Shown here one piece after another: positions 59,001 to 64,000 of a stretch of 64,000 bases of DNA (position 1 is its first letter; the number at the start of each line of letters is the position of its first letter). This stretch comes from Fortiea sp. LEGE XX443 (GTDB taxonomy: Bacteria; Cyanobacteriota; Cyanobacteriia; Cyanobacteriales; Nostocaceae), in NCBI RefSeq assembly GCF_015206815.1, contig NZ_JADEXZ010000017.1, forward strand, positions 1-64,000. Direction: 5' to 3'. Under the pieces are notes generated by a model, which was not told where the DNA came from, made no database searches, and saw only the letters and a program-made list of their open reading frames with translations. Both the position numbers and the translations under genes were made by a program.

Positions 59001-59483
59001 AGATGCTCTCAAAGATTTAGAATATTTTTTGCCCGCTGTAGTTATGCCGGACTTTTCTTGGGCTAACAATCTCAATAAACGGGTGCTGTCCAGCAACCCT
59101 AAGAATTTGCCTTCAGCATCAATCAGCGTCCAGTTGACATTGTTGCTGGATTGGCTAGGATAATAACGCAAAAATTGGACAAATTGCTCGACGCGATCGC
59201 TTGCTGCTAATATGTGTAGTGGCTCAAAAGTGCTTTGCTTCCAGATTGACAGTGGCTGTTGTAATAAATTTAAATATTGATCTTCTGGAGATTCTGCCAA
59301 CAGTTTTTGTGTTAACCGGGCTGAATTTAACAGCCCAATGGGTTCTCGCTGTTGATTTACTACTACTAGGCGATCGCACTGCTCTTGCTCAAAAATTTCT
59401 AAGGCCGCTACTAATGTACTTGTTTCACCGCATTTGGGTACGGTTGCTAGAAAGTTATAAAGCGGGTACTGTAGCATTGACAT
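56094..59483 (-). CDS. CBS-domain hybrid histidine kinase with degenerate receiver, divergent from kaiABC
   Basis: 1129 residues. A CBS pair fills residues 1-145 (LVVVNQQREPIGLLNSARLT, LIDAEGKFLGLLDSTRLLRLL), a PAS-like region follows to about 390 (ending TDVTEQQQL), the phospho-acceptor is His 414 in CISHELKTPLTAVLGLSRLL, and a HATPase has NAFKFTETSG and GTGLGLVLTRAL. The first receiver-like domain (about 695-810) reads VVEAVARY and FLNPLLPLLSG, with Asn in place of the phospho-acceptor Asp and no acidic pair: a pseudo-receiver. Two more receiver-like stretches follow (VILLDVESS; LLLICLGES). There is no membrane segment. It is divergent from kaiA with about 690 bases between. CBS domains suggest adenylate sensing. 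ATG 59483. Confidence 0.9.
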   Translation of the reverse strand: MSMLQYPLYNFLATVPKCGETSTLVAALEIFEQEQCDRLVVVNQQREPIGLLNSARLTQKLLAESPEDQYLNLLQQPLSIWKQSTFEPLHILAASDRVEQFVQFLRYYPSQSSNNVNWTLIDAEGKFLGLLDSTRLLRLLAQEKSGITTAGKKYSKSLRASGRIDPEYLDTAKSSESKLKAHWRLPRANQRQPLLHKSLIKLLEQLPWPLMLQTSTGEIVTQNPAWWQQLGVLKDPEDVRQQVAAILSPAQDKHPEYASQKAVRVAHSEDGASSQMKLHSVENTWAVKHETLPNKNLLPQSPSAAPTVNHLQESSISPANTFNRCYLDSQMGTCTCVVEEQNGQERIWQFAKILLDSPEFKVLNAQPGNSDYLWLVLATDVTEQQQLCKELAAKNADLIQLNRLKDEFLACISHELKTPLTAVLGLSRLLVDQQLGKLNERQARYAGLIHQSGRHLMSVVNDILDLTRMETGQMELTPAPVNIRAVCDRAQSEVKAIHTQNSKTLPTSQAPATNSSVPQFTLTIEPGLDQMVADELRLRQMLIHLLSNAFKFTETSGEIGLRVSRWEGWIAFTIWDTGIGIPEHQQHLIFQKFQQLENPLTRQFEGTGLGLVLTRALARLHGGDVSFLSQEGKGSQFTLLLPPCPPTTGFADSETSNQEAETQQNIGIQKVPISVNSPITTTTQHHAGCSQRLVLVVEAVARYIEDLAEQIKGLGYRVIIARSGTEAVEKARRLQPQAVFLNPLLPLLSGWDVLTLLKSDIATRHIPVIVTATGAEKEQAFANQADGFLSLPIENQALAPLLEKLCATPTIPQSELDCSQAMAKTKPLRILRLVNPELLSINPHPSLQEHRVIEVDSLDQAELLARVWQFDVILLDVESSLAQTYLQQLIQYPRLVALPLVTCDVATSLAASQIPGLSVFPCLIPLGQNNKSRTDKIDPLLSVLQIASGICCPPSILVVDLTTLHDLPQIRRKQVRNYRTLRNSALTNTTAVLGTEWFQALIQYLQTAGLKAAIGRCWAEVNQQIRHKTVDLLLICLGESPLHQDVLKALKALQDSSFNLPPILVLDQRSDRYRTDGLGEIEQHKNSSRDGVDKSVSAIATEILPRSISMEDLLHHINQALFYHRQEKS

Positions 59484-60168
59484 AAGGCTTTGGGGTTGAT
59501 TCTTCCTCTAGCGGCATTTGGCTTTAGCATTGGCGATCGGGTAGATAGTGTTCGCGCTTGCAGTCATCTCCTTTAACAAGACTTATTTATCTCAACAATC
59601 CTTGTTTTAGCTGTAACACCATTGCCGTGGTTGGTCTGGTTATCTTAGATATAGCCTTGCTGGTTGACTTTAATTTTCTCAGGAGCAGTCTTTATTTTTG
59701 TCACTTTAGAATTTTTGGGAAATATCCTTACAGTGTTTTACTGGTATTGGAACTCCTCATTAAGGGTGACAGACAGCTAAGACAATTATGGCTCCAAAGA
59801 TTCGCTTGAGAACCTTGAGGAATTATAATGATTTAGAATGCGCTCATACTTTAAGTTAGTTTAAGTATCCTACTCAAGGGGTGAAATCAAAAAAGCCAAA
59901 TTTTGCATAGAGTATGCCTATGCAAATCACAGATCAATGAATGTATCCTCTACAACGAACACTACATCAACCGCTCAATAAATCCTCTTTCTCACTTGTT
60001 GTCTGTGGTTTTTGAGCCACTGTAGATATGTGTTTACCTAAAGTGCTACTTGAGAATAAACTAACAAATTGACTTATTATTAGTCAGGTTCCCTCAAGCT
60101 TTACTCAAACTCTGTTCAACGTAACCAACTTTAGTTGGAATAATTAAGCAAGATATTTAAGTATTTAA
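59484..60168. other. Divergent promoter region between the hybrid kinase and kaiA
   Basis: About 685 bases. A short frame on the plus strand at 59558-59809 begins with TTG, has poor coding character and was not accepted. No other gene seen. Confidence 0.5.
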
Positions 60169-60750
60169 ATGCTACTACCTATACTAATTTTTCAACCAAA
60201 TGTTAAAGAAATTTTAGATAACCTAGATTGGCTAGGCATCCAATCACGATCCAACCTCAGCTACTCGTGCTTTTTTCAATCTCGTTTTGCCCAATTTAGC
60301 ACATTATCTCTAGTTGCTCACACCACAGGTAGACTCTACTCCTTACTGAAATGGTGTCCAGCAAATCTTAATGAAAATTTTATAGCCAAATATTTTTACG
60401 TATTTGCGTGCCAGAAGCAAAAACCACAACAGGTTTTTCAGCAAATGACTCAAATCGATCAGCGAGTGTTGTTACAACAAATTAAATCTGATTATCGCCA
60501 GATTCTCATAAACTACTTTACTACAGACCAAACATTGAAAGAAAAGATTGATAAATTTATCAATACAATGTTTTATGCTAATATTCCTGTGCCTCAAATC
60601 ATAGAAATTCACATGGAACTCATTGAAGAATTTTCTAACCAGCTAAAATTAGAAGGAAGGAGTGATGAAACATTACTAGACTACCGATTGACCTTAATCG
60701 ATGTCCTAGCACACCTGTGTGAAGCTTATAGATGTGCTGTTTCTAAATAG
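60169..60750 (+). CDS. kaiA: Circadian clock protein KaiA, short form
   Basis: 193 codons from ATG 60169. Only the C-terminal clock domain is recognisable: from about residue 93 (MTQIDQRVLLQQIKSDYRQILINYF) to the end (LLDYRLTLIDVLAHLCEAYRCAV), the four-helix bundle that dimerises and binds the KaiC tail to stimulate autophosphorylation. Unicellular KaiA has about 284 residues with an N-terminal pseudo-receiver; Anabaena KaiA is known as a form of about 102 residues. Here the first 92 codons do not show a receiver, but remain open, so translation could begin at 60169 or at ATG 60445. First gene of kaiABC. Confidence 0.88.
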   Translation: MLLPILIFQPNVKEILDNLDWLGIQSRSNLSYSCFFQSRFAQFSTLSLVAHTTGRLYSLLKWCPANLNENFIAKYFYVFACQKQKPQQVFQQMTQIDQRVLLQQIKSDYRQILINYFTTDQTLKEKIDKFINTMFYANIPVPQIIEIHMELIEEFSNQLKLEGRSDETLLDYRLTLIDVLAHLCEAYRCAVSK

Positions 60751-60863
60751 TAAACTGCACCCATTATCCAGAATATATTCAACAGTAACGAACGACTATG
60801 TATTTATCTAAAATCAGTAACCCCGTACATTATTTTCATTTTTATGCTTGAGTTTGTACCTTT

Positions 60864-61190
60864 ATGAATAAAGCCAGAAAAACATACGTTCTCAAGCTTT
60901 ACGTCGCGGGAAACACTCCTAACTCAGTCCGCGCATTGAAAGTACTAAAAAACATATTAGAACAGGAGTTTCAAGGTGTTTATGCGTTGAAAGTAATTGA
61001 TGTAATGAAAAACCCCCAACTGGCAGAAGAAGATAAAATCTTAGCTACACCAACACTATCAAAAATTTTGCCACCACCCGTTCGCAAAATCATTGGTGAC
61101 CTGTCAGACAGAGAAAGAGTATTGATTGGATTAGATTTGCTGTATGAAGAACTAAGTGAAGAAGACTGGGAAGAGTCTCATAACTTTTAA
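60864..61190 (+). CDS. kaiB: Circadian clock protein KaiB
   Basis: 108 residues, close to the usual 102-108. Thioredoxin-like fold-switching protein: [68 protein letters not shown], then an acidic tail ([14 protein letters not shown]). It binds the KaiC CI ring in the night phase and sequesters KaiA. It follows kaiA by 113 bases and precedes kaiC by 65. ATG 60864. Confidence 0.97.
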   Translation: MNKARKTYVLKLYVAGNTPNSVRALKVLKNILEQEFQGVYALKVIDVMKNPQLAEEDKILATPTLSKILPPPVRKIIGDLSDRERVLIGLDLLYEELSEEDWEESHNF

Positions 61191-61255
61191 TCTAATTTTT
61201 TTTAGCAACTTTAGTAATAAAAAAACCGGGTTAAAAACCCATTTATGATCTAGCA

Positions 61256-62815
61256 ATGAGTGAAACCGAGCAAAAAGAGCAAAACCATACACCGATTGGG
61301 GGTGTAGAAAAAATTCGGACAATGATAGAGGGGTTTGACGATATTAGTCATGGTGGTTTACCCGTAGGGCGAACTACCTTGGTCAGCGGTACCTCTGGCA
61401 CGGGGAAAACTTTATTCTCTCTTCAGTTTCTTTATAACGGAATCACCTACTTCGATGAGCCAGGAGTATTTGTTACCTTTGAAGAATCTCCCAGCGATAT
61501 TATCAAAAATGCCCATATTTTTGGTTGGAACTTACAACGTTTAATTAATGAAGGCAAGTTATTTATTCTGGATGCTTCTCCCGATCCTGAAGGTCAAGAT
61601 ATTGTCGGTAACTTTGACCTTTCCGCATTAATTGAGCGTTTGCAATATGCCATTCGGAAATACAAGGCCAAACGAGTTTCAATTGACTCAATCACCGCAG
61701 TATTTCAACAGTATGAAGCTGTCGGAGTGGTACGGCGAGAAATTTTTCGGCTTGTAGCCCGGCTCAAACAACTGAGTGTCACCACCATTATTACCACCGA
61801 ACGGGGTGAAGAATACGGGCCTGTGGCATCTTTTGGAGTCGAAGAATTTGTTTCGGATAACGTGGTAATAGTGCGGAATGTATTAGAAGGGGAGCGTCGT
61901 CGTCGCACGACGGAAATCCTCAAGTTACGCGGTACAACCCACATGAAAGGTGAATATCCTTTTACAATTACCAATGCCGGAGTCAACATCTTCCCCTTGG
62001 GAGCAATGCGCTTAACTCAAAGGTCTTCTAATGTCCGCGTTTCTTCGGGGGTTAAAACGCTAGATGAGATGTGTGGTGGTGGTTTCTTCAAAGATTCGAT
62101 TATTTTAGCAACAGGAGCTACTGGTACAGGTAAAACACTACTTGTGAGTAAATTCATTCAAGAAGGTTGTATCAAAGGTGAACGCGCAATTTTATTTGCT
62201 TATGAAGAATCACGCGCTCAACTATCACGCAATGCTTACTCTTGGGGAATTGATTTTGAGGAATTGGAACATCAAGGTCTACTCAAAATCATTTGTACCT
62301 ATCCCGAATCAACTGGCTTAGAAGATCATTTGCAAATTATTAAGTCAGAAATTGCTGATTTTAAACCGGCAAGAATTGCCATTGACTCACTTTCAGCCTT
62401 AGCGAGAGGAGTGAGTAATAATGCTTTTAGACAGTTTGTGATTGGTGTAACCGGTTATGCCAAGCAAGAAGAAATTACTGGTTTTTTTACCAACACAACT
62501 GACCAATTTATGGGATCTCATTCAATTACTGATTCCCATATTTCTACAATTACTGACACAATTTTGATGTTACAGTACGTAGAAATTCGTGGTGAAATGT
62601 CGCGGGCAATTAACGTATTTAAAATGCGAGGTTCGTGGCACGATAAGGGAATTCGTGAGTATAATATTACGGCTGACGGGCCAGAAATTAAAGATTCTTT
62701 TCGGAATTATGAAAGAATTGTCAGTGGTGCGCCTACCCGCGTTAGCGTCGATGAAAAGGCGGAACTTTCTCGTATAGTCAAACGTTTTGAAGACAAACAG
62801 AGTTCCGATTCCTAA
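61256..62815 (+). CDS. kaiC: Circadian clock ATPase/kinase KaiC
   Basis: 519 residues, full length. Two RecA-like domains: CI Walker A GTSGTGKT (45-52) with the catalytic Glu pair at 76-77, CII Walker A GATGTGKT (287-294) with Glu 317-318. The phosphorylation sites equivalent to Ser431 and Thr432 of S. elongatus are Ser 430 and Thr 431 in SITDSHISTITDT. The hexamer counts time through slow ATP hydrolysis and a phosphorylation cycle driven by KaiA and KaiB. The C-terminal A-loop and tail (ISGAPTRVSVDEKAELSRI-like region) for KaiA binding is present. A small hairpin GGGTTaaaAACCC lies just before the gene. ATG 61256. Confidence 0.98.
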   Translation: MSETEQKEQNHTPIGGVEKIRTMIEGFDDISHGGLPVGRTTLVSGTSGTGKTLFSLQFLYNGITYFDEPGVFVTFEESPSDIIKNAHIFGWNLQRLINEGKLFILDASPDPEGQDIVGNFDLSALIERLQYAIRKYKAKRVSIDSITAVFQQYEAVGVVRREIFRLVARLKQLSVTTIITTERGEEYGPVASFGVEEFVSDNVVIVRNVLEGERRRRTTEILKLRGTTHMKGEYPFTITNAGVNIFPLGAMRLTQRSSNVRVSSGVKTLDEMCGGGFFKDSIILATGATGTGKTLLVSKFIQEGCIKGERAILFAYEESRAQLSRNAYSWGIDFEELEHQGLLKIICTYPESTGLEDHLQIIKSEIADFKPARIAIDSLSALARGVSNNAFRQFVIGVTGYAKQEEITGFFTNTTDQFMGSHSITDSHISTITDTILMLQYVEIRGEMSRAINVFKMRGSWHDKGIREYNITADGPEIKDSFRNYERIVSGAPTRVSVDEKAELSRIVKRFEDKQSSDS

Positions 62816-62919
62816 ATTTGGTATCGTGATATATTCCTTCTTCAATTTAGTATCGTGCTATATTCTGTGGTGAAGAAAAGGTTTCTGCCGCTAGATTGAT
62901 TTTCGTGTGAGGGGATGCG

Positions 62920-64000
62920 GTGAAAGGACAACAATTATTTCATACTTTCTTACCTGGCGTAACAGCAGCGGTATTAACAACCCAGCCCGCTTGGGCTGGA
63001 ACAGTAAAGGTAAGTAGCATACAGCAAACGTCTTCTCCTAGTGTCTTGACTTTCAATGAAAGTCACAACTTGGTGGCGGACAATACTAATATGCAACTGC
63101 CTAAAACTGCAAACCAGATTTTCCCAGATGCAGTACTTAATTCTGAGTTGAGTACATTCAATGTGCCAATTTTAAGAAATAATAGTAACCCAGGCATCTT
63201 GACAGAAAATACTGGTGTACCGCTTACGCAAATAGCTCAGAAAAATCAAGGTAGTTTTGTCAGTTTGACACCTGCCTTAAATTTTTCTCAAAATTCAGAA
63301 CAGCATAATTCTAGTAAGATTCAAAAACGAAAGAAATTAGCTACTGTCTCTGGGCTGAAATTAAATAATACAGTTGTCAATTTGGCTACTTCCCAACCTG
63401 TTTCTATTCAAAAAACAACAGTATCTCTATCTACGATTAAACAGCCAGCAGCGCCAAGTCCAAATTTAAAAACGCATCTGCCAGCAGTTATACAAACGGC
63501 AGTTAAGGGTGCAGGGGCAGCTAAATTGTTGGCTGTGGGAAGTTGCTCACAGCAAATGGGTTTATCCAATACTTTGTTTTTGTACTCTACAGGTTGTGAG
63601 CAGTCCAAATTGACTGGACAACTGACTGCACAAAATAACATTTCAACACCTGAGACGACCTCAACGCCAGAACGCACTGAAGTGGCGCCTGCTTCCACTA
63701 CTGTGCCTAGTAATCCTGGTGCTGTCCAGACGGAGGTGGAAGCAGGCGATAATCCGGCTCCATCTGGTGCTGTAGAAGTTCCAGAAAACCTCATACCTAG
63801 TTCCAATCCCTTGCAATTTCCTACAAAAGCAGAGGACGTGACCGTTCAAGGCAATCAACCGATTACTTTAGAACAGGCTTTGGAGTTAGCACGGCGGAAC
63901 AATCGGGAACTACAGATATCTGTATTGCAGCTAGAACGTAGCCGAGCAGCTTTAAGGGAAGCCCAAGCAGCCCTATATCCTAGTCTGGATCTGAATGCGG
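62920..64000 (+). CDS. hgdD: TolC/HgdD-like outer membrane efflux protein (partial, runs off the window)
   Basis: At least 360 codons from GTG 62920, with GAGGGG five bases before it. A signal peptide (TFLPGVTAAVLTTQPAWAG) is followed by an unusually long Ser/Thr/Asn/Pro-rich region of about 300 residues, and then the outer-membrane efflux protein domain begins: ITLEQALELARRNNRELQISVLQLERSRAALREAQAALYPSLDLNA. The Anabaena TolC homologue HgdD (Alr2887) follows kaiC in the same way, from memory of that genome. It forms the outer-membrane duct for ABC and RND exporters, so it could serve the MacAB-like pumps in this window. The 3' end is not in view. Confidence 0.88.
   Translation, partial: MKGQQLFHTFLPGVTAAVLTTQPAWAGTVKVSSIQQTSSPSVLTFNESHNLVADNTNMQLPKTANQIFPDAVLNSELSTFNVPILRNNSNPGILTENTGVPLTQIAQKNQGSFVSLTPALNFSQNSEQHNSSKIQKRKKLATVSGLKLNNTVVNLATSQPVSIQKTTVSLSTIKQPAAPSPNLKTHLPAVIQTAVKGAGAAKLLAVGSCSQQMGLSNTLFLYSTGCEQSKLTGQLTAQNNISTPETTSTPERTEVAPASTTVPSNPGAVQTEVEAGDNPAPSGAVEVPENLIPSSNPLQFPTKAEDVTVQGNQPITLEQALELARRNNRELQISVLQLERSRAALREAQAALYPSLDLNA

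Noticed and set aside
59558-59809. 83-residue hydrophobic protein upstream of kaiA
   Set aside because: Starts with TTG without a ribosome binding site and shows no family features; probably chance.
63408-63858. Minus-strand frames opposite the TolC-like gene
   Set aside because: They mirror the low-complexity part of the real plus-strand gene and have no start signals.

Overview
The window looks like chromosomal DNA of a filamentous, heterocyst-type cyanobacterium (Nostoc/Anabaena relatives). This rests on the very frequent HIP1 octamer GCGATCGC, a kaiABC cluster whose KaiA lacks most of its receiver half, a one-helix high-light-inducible protein, a Ycf20 homologue, CmpABCD-type transport genes, short tandem repeats of the CCTTCTGCC / GGGAGCA kind, and a TolC-like gene directly after kaiC. 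No tRNA, rRNA or CRISPR array was seen.

Layout. 0-6.4 kb is accessory DNA: a 5'-truncated WD40 gene, a two-gene cassette of toxin/immunity character, a GTPase with a membrane partner, a small Cys-rich secreted protein between long direct repeats, an HNH nuclease with an in-frame upstream partner, and a GNAT acetyltransferase. 6.6-20.1 kb is mostly core genes: dienelactone hydrolase, methyltransferase, SpoIIM-like membrane protein, FurC/PerR-like regulator, gyrB, the primary sigma factor after an unusual 1.5 kb gap, an Hli protein, a GyrA/ParC-type subunit, a single-domain response regulator and a TPR protein. 20.2-36.5 kb is an export region: a TetR regulator with a palindromic operator, a secreted 52-residue peptide missed by length filters, and two MacAB-like sets (adaptor, permease, ATPase). 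The second set appears split: its adaptor and permease lie at 25.8-28.5 kb and a free ATPase lies at 35.8 kb. Between them sits a 7.2 kb accessory block with a nuclease remnant, tandem repeats, a TPR-CHAT protease gene broken by one stop codon, a coupled small protein and membrane protein, a MITE-like element and a RelE-type toxin-antitoxin pair.

36.8-42.7 kb holds a bicarbonate (less likely nitrate) ABC transporter operon cmpABCD on the minus strand, with a 42-bp tandem array and a MITE with terminal inverted repeats and a 10-bp target duplication between cmpC and cmpD. Then come SelO, a 1563-residue hybrid kinase coupled to a GGDEF response regulator, glycerate 3-kinase, Ycf20, a lipoprotein, a PMT/ArnT-like glycosyltransferase carrying an in-frame short-repeat insertion, and a CBS-containing hybrid kinase with a degenerate receiver, divergent from kaiA-kaiB-kaiC. 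The window ends inside a TolC/HgdD-like outer-membrane efflux gene.

Recurring theme: several small cassettes are bracketed by short direct repeats, in two cases copies of the 3' end of the preceding gene. The most system-like accessory unit is the TPR-CHAT protease with its coupled 114-residue protein and two-helix membrane protein at 29.5-34.6 kb. All function calls come from reading the sequence and remembered family features; no database search was run.
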